Source of the DNA: Heliocybe sulcata
Taxonomy: Eukaryota > Basidiomycota > Agaricomycetes > Gloeophyllales > Gloeophyllaceae
Reading direction: 5' to 3'
Assembly (NCBI GenBank): GCA_004369045.1
Contig: ML213507.1
Span: forward strand, 581,354 to 603,147
DNA: 21,794 nt
The notes under the pieces were generated by a model that was not told the origin of the DNA, did not search any database, and saw only the letters and a list, made by a program, of their open reading frames with translations. Both the position numbers and the translations under genes were made by a program. Below, piece after piece: positions 1 to 10,346 of this stretch; position 1 is the first letter of the stretch; the number at the start of each line of letters is the position of its first letter.

Positions 1-765
1 AATGCATCTCGGGACATCATTACGGCAGTTTTGAGCTTCCGGGTAGACGTGAAACTCCTCCAGTACCCATAGTCTGATGGACAACGGGGTGTGACTGTGT
101 CTAAGTGGTACAGCCCCTTCCGCGACAGAAGCCTCATATACTGCAGAATGCCCTGCTCGAGCGTCTGCCAGCGCTCTCGTAATTCTGGATCGAGCATCAC
201 TCTGCCCTCTGCGTATATGATAGGGATGTTCGAGCGGGTCACGTCCAGTCGACTGAATAGGCCGTTCCAGATTATGTATTGGGGCCGGATGACCCAGGGT
301 TGCCAGGGCGCATGGTCTTCGGCCCAGTTGGTTTCCATCAAGTCGCGGGGCGTCTTGTCCTGGTAGATGTGCGCGGTGATTTTGTTGGTGGGGGCGGCGG
401 ATGACTCGGACGAGAATATCCGACCGTCTTCATCGATGAAGGCGCAGATTTTTGCCCGTCTATTTCTAGTATAGCAGTGCGGTAAGCGTGATATCCTTCG
501 GGAGAAAACATTGTAGACATACCTCTCTTCATCCCTGGCCTGTGTTGCTTCGGGCCAGGTGTTTATCTCTGCTTCGCTTCTAGCATAGCATAACGTAGGG
601 TAAGCGCACTATCTTGGAGTAAAGAAACCGTGGACGTACACTTCCCCCCCTGCAGCAGTTTGCCGTTCGACGCCGCGTTCCACTTCACTTCTAGCATGAC
701 ACAGGAACAGTGAGTGGCAGCATCCTCGCAGTGCAAAAATTATGGACATACCTGTTATCTGCCAT
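1..765 (-). CDS. Hypothetical basidiomycete protein, 3'-partial, four exons in window
   Basis: The exon model is 752-765, 640-690, 523-579 and 1-465 on the minus strand. The introns of 61, 60 and 57 bases begin GTATGT or GTACGT and end CTAG, and all phases agree. The start ATG (765-763) has an in-frame TAA 24 bases upstream. The reading frame runs off the window at position 1. The last exon encodes a well-formed segment with motifs such as FIDEDGRIFSS, METNWAEDHAPWQPWVIRPQ and IWNGLFSRLDV. From memory this resembles a large family of uncharacterised Agaricomycetes proteins. No catalytic motif, signal peptide or membrane segment is visible. The first three exons are very short (14, 51 and 57 bases) and could be mis-modelled. 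The third exon and the long fourth exon are the most secure. Function is unknown. Confidence 0.6.
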
Positions 766-858
766 TGCCGCGGTGGGGGTATTGACGAACGCTTATCTTG
801 CAGAGACCTGGGCGTACCACACAGGAGCTCGACTAGTGATACCGTTAGGCTACAATTA

Positions 859-1065
859 CTGGCGAACACAGCAAGCGCGTAGGGCCTGGTTGGATTGATG
901 TTTGAAATGCAGTTGCTGGCGAACACAGCAAGCGCGTATACAGGTGGGTTGATATTTGAACTACAGTTGCTGGCGAACACAGCAAGCGTATATGGCCTGG
1001 TTGCGCGAGTAACAAAGTTGCGGGGCTTGTTGTATAATCGCAGTTGCTGGCGTACACAGCGAGAG
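859..1065. repeat. Four direct copies of a CTGGCGAACACAGCAAGCG unit
   Basis: The core CTGGCGAACACAGCAAGCG begins at 859, 916 and 970. A diverged copy, CTGGCGTACACAGCGAGAG, begins at 1047. Each later copy is preceded by CAGTTG. The spacings are 57, 54 and 77 bases, so this is an irregular minisatellite. No coding potential is convincing across it. Confidence 0.85.
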
Positions 1066-1194
1066 CGGTTGAGAGACTTAGAGAAAAAAAGCGCGAGAGT
1101 GGGCCACCGAAGGTGTGAGAAATGCTGACCTAATTGAGGGCGCTCATGGCAACATCAACATGGCAAAGCACGCAAAGTATCTCAAACGCACCAC

Positions 1195-1396
1195 ATTCCC
1201 TGCATTCGCCAGGGATAGTGGCCGTCTCGCCAGAAACACTCCCTGTGTTCGCCAGGGAATGTTGTATTGCATGGACTTCTGCTCAGTGTCCTGCCAAGAC
1301 TGAGATGTGCTGCGTTCCCTGTGTTCGCCAGGGATAGCCGCCGTCTCGCTTCAAACACTCCCTGTGTTCGCCAGGGAATGTTCTTTGGCATAGACT
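1195..1396. repeat. Duplicated 83-base unit containing four CCCTG-TGTTCGC-CAGGG hairpins
   Basis: Bases 1195-1277 and 1314-1396 are near-identical 83-base direct repeats offset by 119 bases. Each contains two copies of a 19-base inverted repeat, TCCCTGTGTTCGCCAGGGA or a one- or two-base variant, at 1197-1215, 1240-1258, 1316-1334 and 1359-1377. The core CTGTGTTCGCCAG is the reverse complement of the CTGGCGAACACAG core found at 859-1060, so the two arrays face each other. The remainder of 766-1586 shows no gene. Confidence 0.85.
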
Positions 1397-1586
1397 CACT
1401 CAGCTCTTACATGGGAGTCCTAACGTCGGGATCCACGTTTGTCGAATGGACACCGTTACCACCAGCCTATCCACGGTTTGTTTGCGGAATGGTTGATAAG
1501 CAGGCCGGTCATAGTTCACGAAGGCTCATGCATTCATAAGTACATCTTCCGCGTTCTACATTTGATGTCTACCACATTACTTACAT

Positions 1587-3497
1587 CTAAACGAACCAGC
1601 CCCAAACGGTCATGAAGAGTCTCGCTCCAAATCCAACCGTCTGCCTTGCATAAGGCATGTCAATATTAGCCACTCCGCCAGCAAGCTCCCCTACAGACGA
1701 CCCAATGACCCACGTTATCAAGCAGCAAGCTGCTGCTCTGATGTGCTCGTTATTCGCGGTGACAGCCACGACGAACGCCCCGAAGACTCCTTGGGTTCGA
1801 TTCCACGCAAACCTCTGAATCAACCTCATGGTGCCGTTCTGCTCGACACGATGGGCGTGATACTTAGTCAGGACCCCACCCGTGGCGGTCAACACTACTC
1901 CAGCGTTCCAAGCTAGATGGGCCCACCATCCCATGCGTCGATACCCGACCAACACTATGGGTGGTAATTGCGGCTGAGAGCTGACAGCCGACGCTAGCCG
2001 TTGATGTGCCAGGAACATCGCGACTCGCTCCAGGATGGATGCGATCCAGAGGGCTTGCCGTGAATTCTAGATGGTAGAGTGAGTCTTTCTATCTCGAATG
2101 TCTTGGTATTGTACTTACCGGGAATGCAACCAGAAGCCATTTGGAAAATAAGGGCGTCCAGTAGACCACGTTCTGTACTACGTACACTGCGAAGAGGACG
2201 GCTCTGAATGTGGTCACGATCCAGTATTGCGCGGCCTTCATGCTCGATATGAACCATCTACGGTTGGTGGGAGACTTGTACCTCCACAAGGAGATATTCC
2301 CGTTACCGTAGTCCTGGGACCCTGCGCACGCCAGGATCATGTCGTAACCCGTGTCTTTGACCTAGCGGGATGGATAATGAGCATACGCTGTTCACCCCAC
2401 AACGTGCCCTCTCACCATTATTGTTTGAACCAAGCCCCCTTTGGAATGGCGGAAGCGATTCAGAATGACTCCCGACATCCTATCAAAAATATACAGGAGA
2501 CCGTGATCCGATCCTCCAACTGCTAGGGAATCGTCGCTGGTGAAAAAGATTTGCTTCGGACACGAAACAGTGACTCTTCCTGTTGGTAGTCGCAGGACGT
2601 GCACATCTGTTCAAAGGTCACGGATGTCGAACCCGTTTATGCCGTTATCCAGCACGTATTGGCGTTGGTTCAGGCTCACTCCTACATGACCCCTTCAAAG
2701 AAGTGAGCATCGCTATAACCCCTCAGTACGATGGAGCACGTACATCACTATCCTGGGTGTCGAGGAGCTAAGGACTTCTCCGGTATTGCCGGCCAGAGTC
2801 ATCCTAAGTTTGCCTCCGTCAGATCATTGCTGACGTGCTTATCCCTCGACGTTACCTTGGGCCGCCGTACGCGCTGAAAAGGAGCACGTCTTTGGTGACA
2901 TTGTCCTCGAAAAAGATACTCATAGGCACTAGGTTCGGAACCAGTTCGACGGAGAAAACCTGGACAAGATTTCCGGTCGTGTTCAGTGCGTACACCTGGA
3001 CTGTCCAGTCGCGGATCCCGACTGCAACTCTGCCCGTCGCCGTGTTGCCTGTCAGGCAAGTAATCTCGGTGCCACTGGCAACCTTGAGCGCAGAGAGTTC
3101 TTTGAACTGGCCACGAGCATCAGAAGTGGTATCTGCGCTTTGGATCAGATGACGTACGTGGGTGTTGTCCTGACGCCAGCACGCTAAGAATCCAAGCGCC
3201 GTACCGTACACCAACGTCTCTCCGGATTCACCTTCTAACCACACCAATGAACTCACGGGCCCACGGAGACCCCACTCCTCCGGTACATCTACCTCCTCGT
3301 AGCTGTCGAGGTCCCACAAACGAACCCCGTCGTTGCCTACACAGTGGGTTTAGATACAACGTAGACTCACGATGCGTTCACTCACCACCACTTGCAATGA
3401 ACTTGGAGGAAGGAGATATTCCAAGAGCCCAAATGGATTCATTCCCGCCCAGAACAATCTGGCGAGGGCCAAAACGCGAAGATAAGATGTTTCCCAT
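1587..3497 (-). CDS. WD40-repeat protein with C-terminal membrane region; one in-frame stop
   Basis: The six-exon model is 3386-3497, 2856-3336, 2730-2803, 2416-2681, 2119-2361 and 1587-2066. Introns are 48-54 bases and all phases agree, giving about 551 codons. WD-like signatures include SIWALGISPSSKFIASGG, GVRLWDLDS, LAVGGSDHGLLYIFDRMSG and a GNGNISLWRY segment, so a beta-propeller of several blades is likely. After residue 310 hydrophobic stretches appear (LFAVYVVQNVVYW, AHLAWNAGVVLTATGGVL, GVFGAFVVAVTA, CLITWVIGSSVGELAGG), suggesting a membrane-anchored protein. The N-terminus MGNILSS fits the N-myristoylation pattern. A TGA lies in frame at 2611-2613. It can be avoided only by a poor 42-base GT-AG intron that deletes coding-looking sequence, so the gene may be a recent pseudogene. 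Joining the last exon is the least certain step. Confidence 0.6.
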
Positions 3498-3859
3498 TGA
3501 GATGGTCTGACAAAGAGGATGGATCGGCAAGGTGGACACAATTGTGAAGGTATGTGTTCAGCTCATGTACGCGGCGCTCCATTCTTATAATGAGCGGTTC
3601 AAAGGAGTGCATTATCTTGCATCGCTGGAAGCGTCTAGTCACAGCGGCTCATTTACGGCTCGCGGCTGGCTACGTCAGCAGCTCTAGCAGGAAATCACAG
3701 AAGGATCTCTTTGTTCAAATTCACATGGGTTGAGCTCAGCTCCGGAGATCAGAGTCAAAATTGATTCCTTTGTTCAAGTCACCCGCCGCATGTTGTGCCA
3801 CTCGCGGCTCGGATAACTCTTATCATCGCATCGAATCCTTGTTCCTCTTGCCGCCCATC
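3498..3859. promoter_or_regulatory. Divergent intergenic region between WD40 gene and interrupted gene
   Basis: This 362-base gap separates two divergent start codons and should hold both promoters. I see no convincing TATA box, repeat or RNA gene in it. Reading frames inside it are short and not coding-like. Confidence 0.35.
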
Positions 3860-4634
3860 ATGTCCTCCAAACCCATCAAGCCGCTCTACGAGCCCAGCGC
3901 CCCTCCTCCTGTGCTCCCTAGACTTCTCGCCCAGACCAACATTTTCTATCATATGGACAGACGCCCTCGCCTTCTTGCTGAAATTGACTTCATTACGGAA
4001 GCTCCCCTTGTGGCCGATGCGCATTCTTTGGGCGTGCAGAGGACGGCTAAGGTTTCTCGACGTACTGCACCGTATAGCCAACGCAGGGGTACCCCAGCCC
4101 ACCCACGTGCCGCCACCCCTTATCCCCAAGCCTCAAACACGGCATTAGAGGCGGATGAGGCCGGCGCTGGAACTACTCACAGCGGTACTAGGTTTGCTTT
4201 GCCAAACACTGGCGCTGCTACTCTCATCCCCAAGCCTCGGGGAGAAGTCAATCGTATTAGCAGAGGCGGATATAACCTGTCTGCAGAGATGAGGAAGCAT
4301 GGCTGGAAAGGGACAACTTTGACAACCCTCAAGGTCAGGAGCGTCTCCATACTTCATTGTCGGTCTACTCATGCAATGTTGGCCAGAACCACGTCCACGG
4401 GAAGGCTCGCGAGCTTTTAGACTTGAAGCAAACCGTGGTGTTTCAGGAGAAGAGCAATATTGAGAAGGTCAAACAAAGTGTACGTCTAAGCCCTCTCCAA
4501 TGCAGATCAATTGATGACAATTTTGATTCGTCAGGTGCTAGAGTCATTCACGGATTTACAGCATTTTGAAGACTGCTGGCCCGTGTATGACATCCTCAAG
4601 ACCCATTTAAAGTACGAGAGTGAGAGGGCCACAT
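3860..4634 (+). pseudogene. 5' part of a host gene interrupted by the large transposon
   Basis: The exons are 3860-4333, 4387-4479 and 4535-4634. Introns start GTCAGG and GTACGT, end CCAG and TCAG, and keep phase. The product starts MSSKPIKPLYEPSAPPPVLP, has a proline- and arginine-rich middle, a segment with IPKPRGEVNRISRGGYNLS, and an acidic/aromatic end with FEDCWPVYDILKTHLKYESERA. This resembles uncharacterised proteins common in Agaricomycetes; function is unknown. The third exon meets the transposon left end at 4635. Reading onward gives only a foreign AT-rich tail and a stop at 4733-4735. The expected continuation lies 15.7 kb away at 20382. A truncated product with that foreign tail could still be made. 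Confidence 0.65.
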
Positions 4635-4655
4635 CAGGAAAAATCCAAGTTGCTT
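4635..4655 (+). repeat. Left terminal inverted repeat of the transposon
   Basis: CAGGAAAAAT followed five bases later by TTGCTT; both match the right end in inverse orientation. Inside it are ACTTCA (about 4670) and related CTTCA/TGAAG words. Bases 4656-4868 hold no gene of the element. Confidence 0.6.
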
Positions 4656-4868
4656 CATCAGGCTTTCATTACTTCAAATTTCAAGGGCAAGATAAATCTA
4701 CTTTGTGCACTTTAGAATGCTTTGTAGTATTTTGAACTATCTGAAGCCCTCAAAGGACTTAGACATATAACATATACCTGAATCTTTAGTCAAATCTCAA
4801 GAGATTGTCCAGTTCTTGCTGTCAGGACAGAATAAATATTGAAATCTAAAGTACTACAGTCTTACAAA

Positions 4869-7800
4869 CTACCAAATGGTTTGGTAAGCATATAGACTAG
4901 ACCAGTTATTAATGTAAAATGAATCACAACTATCTAGAACATTAGCAGAGGACCAGTCAAGACACACATCTCCCGCTCCAAAATTCGGTGCCAGCTGGCA
5001 CGCCTGCCTAACTTCCTTCAAAGGAACTACACATCCAGGCCTTGTCCCATCCACCCTTGAAGGTGGCTTCCTCACGTCGTACATGAGGTGATTCTTTCCG
5101 GCAGCATTCTTCAGTAGCGTATACCACTCCAGGTAAACAAGAGGTTCTGATTTCCAGGGGGCACTAGAACCGTTACCGATAGTTTTTGGAAGGCGGAATA
5201 TAGCTTTGATTCGTCCTATCCTTGTTCCTGCATAATTAAGTGAGGTGATAGGCAATTTGAGAGTATTATTGCCTTACCTTCAAGTCCGGTGGACTCAGCG
5301 TTTTCCGAAGCGATGACGACTACTGTGTCAAAGCGACCGTGCTTAGATTGCCTCCCAGGCATGGCCTTGACTATGTCCCATGGACCCTCATCATCATCGA
5401 TAGAGATAGGTCTGAGCTTGACGTTGTAGAAGACGTCAACATGGCTGAAAGGCAGAATTGAATTCTGGGGTCCAGAACGTCGACTCGGATCCTCGTCCTC
5501 ACGAGGAAGGCTCAGCGTTTGAGAGTAGAGATACTTTTTTAACTCTCTTATGAGACCAGGAGCATCATGGCATTGCTGGATGTCAAGTAGGGCTTGTCCA
5601 GGATATGAGGGGTGCTTCGCAATCTTGATTGCAAAACTTGTTAGGGAAGATGGTGCAGATACAGCAGTGCTATTCCTGTCCAGAAAAGATCTGTTACGCC
5701 ACTCCACGTAGCAGTCAAAGAATGACAGCTTCTCCTGGCGTTCAATCCATGAGACCATTTGAGGGCGCTCATCCCGATGATTTGTTGATCTCCATCCCTC
5801 CTTGGCAAAGTCAATATGGAGGCGTTCAAACATCTCAGTGTTGTAGTTGTCAGTAGCGCCAAAAAGGCATATAGATTCGATGTAATGGAGCAAGGAGTGG
5901 AACTTAGGAATATTGAGGTCTTCACGTAACCCAACTGTCAAGAATATGGACTTGTTGGCGTGGAATGTGTCAAGAGCCTCCTGTAGATAGGTGAGAGTAA
6001 CGTCGTCATGGATCTTGTTCTGGGCCTGGTATATGAAGTCCAACAACGAGCGAATAGCCAGGAGTGCCTCCGCCGGAATTTTGCCAATTAGACACGCTAA
6101 CAGAACCTTAGCCATGTTCTTCCTCTCTGTCCCAGAGATCTGAGAGAGAGAGGATATGCCGTTCTTGAATATACGGACACCACAGCCTGGTGGAAAGCAA
6201 CGTATTCTTCTGTCCAGCTCTTTCTCGTCCATCAGGATCTGGCACCACTCAATTAGGTGCTTAAAAACCCCCTGATAGAGCTGATGGAGGACGTCAGGAG
6301 TTATTGACCTATGGATGTCGGCAAAGGGGAAGTCCTCCCAGAATGGGTGCTCTACGGCGCCAGAGACATCTTGTTTCATACAGAGCTTGGAGTATTGACG
6401 ACCATTGCTAGCCGTTGCTTTGCTTTCAGCCATAACCTTGAGCGTCCAAGAGGGGGTTCTAGGCTGAGAGGGCTCTACGTTTTGTAGGTCATGATTGGGA
6501 CAACAACACTTGGGACAAGTGCCGTACTTGGAGCATGCTACCAGGCACTGTTCTGGGTAGTCGGCCACGTAACAGGCGAGGATTGGATGTACTTGCCTCA
6601 CAGCGCTGTCGCCACATGTCATCTCTACTCTATGCCCGGCTTCTTTGAGAGGACCCAAGATGAGCTTCATGGAGGCGTGAAAAAGACGTTGTGTTTTTGC
6701 CCTCTTGTCCTCCTTAGAAAGCTTAGAAGATGTAATCTTATCTGCAGACAAGTAACCGAGAAGCATAGTAGCATGCTCAGATGGGCGGCGCCTCAGAGAA
6801 CGTGGAAGATTTCCTATAGTGAGATATACGGGATATGCCTGGCGACTTCCCGAGAACTGAGTGAGCTGAGTCTTGTCGGTCGATATAATCACAGGAGCTA
6901 CAGTTGATCCTATAGGAAGACCTGCCTAGAGGTAGGTCAGCAACTGAGAAGCCCACGCCAAAGTTATAACATACCTGCACCGCATGCCACCACTTCCCAG
7001 TCCACATCTCTGTATAGATACGTTTAGACCTGGTAGAATTCGTGTAGACTTTCTTTGGAGAATAGACCATAGACTTTGCATGAGAGGGATTGGATATCAG
7101 GCTTTTAATGATTTCCAGGGGGTTGCGGTACTGCACTAGATGCTTCTCATTTGGATTGTCCGCCAGGGAGATATAAGCTGTCTTCCAAGCTGCTCTAGGT
7201 GGTATGGAGTCTATGGTCTGGTATATTTGGCGCATGTTTTTGTAGGAAAGCCCTAGACACTCCTTAATCTGCAATACATTTAGTTAATCAAGCAGCATAG
7301 CACCATTACAACTTACCCCAGGGATATCCAAGAAGCAGTCAAAAGCCTTCTTTCCAGGTCCCTCCTCAACTGCCCATTTAGCCACCCTCCAGTCCAATTC
7401 CGTCGAAAAGGGATAGAAAGGATTTGACGTCCCATCGCTGTCTTCCATGACAACATCGCCGTCACCGTCTAAATCTCGTTCTCGATCCTCAAAAATCTTT
7501 CTCCAGCGAGCATGAATGTTGGCCTCTGTCCTTAACACATAACCCCCTCTCGAGTTTTCATCTACCACACGTGCCTCTGCCTCGTCATCCAGTCTGTGAG
7601 CCGAGGAGCTCACACCGTTATCATCCATCTGGCCTGCAGGATCCAGGTCATGAAACCACGTTTCAATGTTCTCTTCGATTCTTTCTAGGCCCTCATCTAC
7701 ATCTTCGTCATCTTCTTCATCCCCTGCAAGGTAGGCGTAATCTTCATGGGGGTGGGCAATCTCGTCCTCATGGTTTTCCAGCTGGTTTTCTCCCTGTTCC

Positions 7801-7967
7801 TCAGGTGTAGCACGGTTTTTGCCTTTCCGATACCAAGCACACAACTTAGACATGGAGAGATGAGAGTGCATCCCCTGAATAGTGGGAAAACACTTGTAGC
7901 ACGCCGGGCATGTACGAGCGGCAAGGGTTTGCGTGATATATTCCATAGCAAAAAGATCCAAAGACAC
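4869..7967 (-). CDS. Plavaka-family DDE transposase, apparently intact (983 aa)
   Basis: The four exons are 7317-7967, 6975-7268, 5278-6925 and 4869-5227. The 48-50-base introns start GTAAGT, GTATGT or GTAAGG and end in CAG or TAG, and all phases agree. An N-terminal zinc-finger-like motif has C20, C23, H36 and C43 (CPACYKCF...HLSMSKLCAWY). An acidic linker follows. The catalytic region contains VIISTDKTQLTQFSG (D332), YVADYPEQCLVACSKYGTCP, SITPDVLHQLYQG (D526) and TEMFERLHIDFAKEGWR (E679/E682), which are hallmarks of Plavaka transposases. Which acidic residues form the DDE triad is inferred. The C-terminal section (PLVYLEWYT..., VVPLKEVRQACQLAPNFGAG...) is also family-typical. No stop or frameshift is present, so the enzyme could be active. 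It should cut at the element ends and is divergent from cargo gene B. Confidence 0.93.
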
Positions 7968-8664
7968 AGAGTTGACTGAGGTAATAAAACAGCCTGACAG
8001 GGAAGGTAACAGTTATAAGGAACAAGAAGAGCCAAGCACGAAAAGCAGACGTGGAAAGCAGATGCGTTGCGGAGCCAAGACAAGGATCTGAGACTTTCTG
8101 CGGCTGGGTGCACACCTTCCCACGATGTGGCTGAAGCTGAAGTGAGACTTAGAGCGTTTGCGTACCGGCGCATCTTCCTAGCCCTATCTGCTTAGTGTGC
8201 TACATCCCTCTGCTGAATGTCTCTTCTGTAATTAAAGCACTAATTCAGCATGAGAGCTCCTGGGATCTTTCCTGGGGTCTTGCGGTTCAATGAAGTCAAT
8301 GCTAATCGTCGGAAGCAATGCATATCTGCCATGATAGACTTCACGCCTACTCCATGAGGCGCACCCTTCTCTCCCCTCTATGTCCATGCTTGCTTCAGAG
8401 AGGACGGCCGGAGCTCAGGTATAAAGAGGTGTTAGGCAAGCTTCATGAAGAAGACGGTGGGGGCAAGAACAATAGCAGTCTATCCGGTGACGTCTCTTAT
8501 AACTTATTTACCGTATCATTGCATAGATATGCTGATGCATGAGGACTTAAATGACAGTATCATGACCATTGTTACATGTCTGGAATTGTGGATCAACATG
8601 CGGCATCCTGCAAGCTCATTCCTTTAAATCAGGAACACAGCTGTCGTCCAGTTAACACAGATTG
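7968..8664. promoter_or_regulatory. Divergent promoter region, transposase / cargo gene B
   Basis: This gap of about 700 bases lies between two divergent start codons. A TATAAAG at 8420-8426 is a candidate TATA element for gene B, about 240 bases before its ATG. No other gene, RNA or repeat is evident. Confidence 0.3.
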
Positions 8665-10166
8665 ATGGCCCCCCCCTACGAAACTTTCTGGGTGCTCCTG
8701 GGAGACGCTGCTGACAGTAGTGTCATTCATCTGAAGTGGTGAGTGTTCTGCTTGGCAAGACCAGCAGCAAATGGAGCGCTCCTAACTCACTGGATTGATG
8801 CCAGGCATTACATAGGCTCTGGCTTAAAGGCGCCTCCATTCCCTATCTGGGTCCAATGTGCAGATGAAGAAGAGGCAGCAGAGGTCGCCACTCTCAATGA
8901 CCTTGCCCTTACCCTGGCTGAACTGCCATGGAGCCATCCAGAGGAGAGGCAGGCGTTAGCAAATAAATGGGATCAGGATGAGCGAACTTGGGAGGTACTA
9001 GAAGACGTACGCTTGTTCTACTGCGTAACGGCAGGGAATTCTGCAATCTACAGGACATTGTGAGTGTTACATTTAGTGCAAGCATTCTCTGATCAATAAC
9101 ATGACTGTCTTATAAGGGAAGCAGCTGAGCATGCGGTCTCCAACTTCACAAACCCACGTACGACTATGGCTACAAGTTTTAACCAGGCTGTTCGCCAAAT
9201 GGTGATGAAAGGTACAACGCTTCAGGATGGTGGTGAGCTTTGTTCATGACGAAGTTTGTTCTAGGTCATGTCATGGCACCTGCTATGCCTCACACTCGAG
9301 CATCCCCTCAGACGCCCAGGAGGAGCAGGCACGCCCCAAGTAGCAGTATGCAGAGTCCATGTCCTTTTTCCAAGGTTGCAGAGCACGCCACTCCTGGAAG
9401 ATCTCCTGCGTTTCAACAGACTGTCAGTAGTCCACCTGCATGAAAGGTGGTCGGAATCTTTTCGCGTCAGCCTTTAGATAAGGATATTTCTGGTAGAGGC
9501 TCTTCCAGTCCTCAGGTTCGTATTGGTGCGCTTCACCAAGAGGAAGTTACGGGAGCTTTCAGCTTGCCTGCTTCACGTCCATGGCCCTTGAGGAGTAGCA
9601 CAACTGACGGCGCTCAGGTGAGTCCTTGAATTCTTCAGAGCTTACTTATCAGGCCAACAACCACAATGTAGGTGCTGCCCAAGGGTGTCCAGAAGCAACG
9701 CGTGGACAGGACCAATGCTGCGTCTGAAACGCCGACATCTCCTGGCATAGTTCAACGTAGCCGCTCTCAACCTCTGGCACCAGTTACGCCCAGTGCTTAC
9801 GCCCCTCCCTCCCTTCTCCCCTCTGCTGCGGTAAGAAGGAGGCGTTACTTCCATATCGATGTTGCCTCCTCTCCGCACCAGGAGGCTACGTGGTGCAATG
9901 AAAGAGATATTTCATGGAATGTTGTTGCTGCTTACCCCGAGCAATCTCATCAGGTACATCTGTTGCCGTCTCTGGGGCCCCTGGCAGACTCTTTCCTAGA
10001 TTGCATGGGCTTCAACGAGGAGGCCATCAGCTACATCAGCACCTTGTACGGAGAAGCAGATAATGTGGAGGACTTCAGCGGCGCTCTGGAAGGTCTTGGG
10101 TGGTCTATTCAGGAGGGAGCATTTCTGTATTCTCTTATAGTTCACGACTGTAAAATTTGTGCTTAG
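8665..10166 (+). CDS. Cargo protein B with possible RNase H1 N-terminal/viroplasmin-like domain (407 aa)
   Basis: The six exons are 8665-8738, 8805-9059, 9117-9211, 9265-9422, 9471-9617 and 9672-10166, with all phases consistent. Residues about 99-142 (RLFYCVTAGNSAIYRTLEAA, then EHAVSNFTNPRTTMATSF) follow the pattern of the small RNase H1 N-terminal/viroplasmin-like domain: aromatic-x-V, G, a short turn, then A-x-x-x-V-x-x-F. That family often binds RNA/DNA hybrids, so a nucleic-acid role is possible but inferred. The middle is rich in Ser, Pro and Arg and is probably disordered. The last exon gives a compact C-terminal part (FHIDVASSPHQEATW..., ADSFLDCMGFNEEAISYIST). The 48-base intron 9423-9470 (GTCAGT to CGTCAG) removes an in-frame TGA. 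The gene is tail-to-tail with gene C. Not recognised as a whole. Confidence 0.6.
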
Positions 10167-10346
10167 TTTTCCATGAGATTTCTCTCAAATTATGTTATGT
10201 TGCATTAGCGCTTCCAAGGTTTCAAAGGATGGAGAATTCATTGCCAACAAACATGTCATTCTACACATTTACAAGGTACAGCAGCAAAGTTCATCTGGCC
10301 CTAAGGTTACACAGAGCCCCTCCTGAGACCAACAATGATAGAAGGC

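Noticed and set aside
2682-2729. Apparent frameshift between WD40 exons near 2730.
   Set aside because: A 48-base intron beginning GTACTG and ending CATGTAG joins both frames correctly.
5629-5934. Open frames overlapping the transposase in other frames.
   Set aside because: They lie wholly within the well-supported transposase exon.
9441-9443. In-frame TGA in cargo gene B suggesting a pseudogene or stop readthrough.
   Set aside because: A 48-base intron (9423-9470) with GTCAGT donor and a pyrimidine-rich CGTCAG acceptor removes it and keeps phase.
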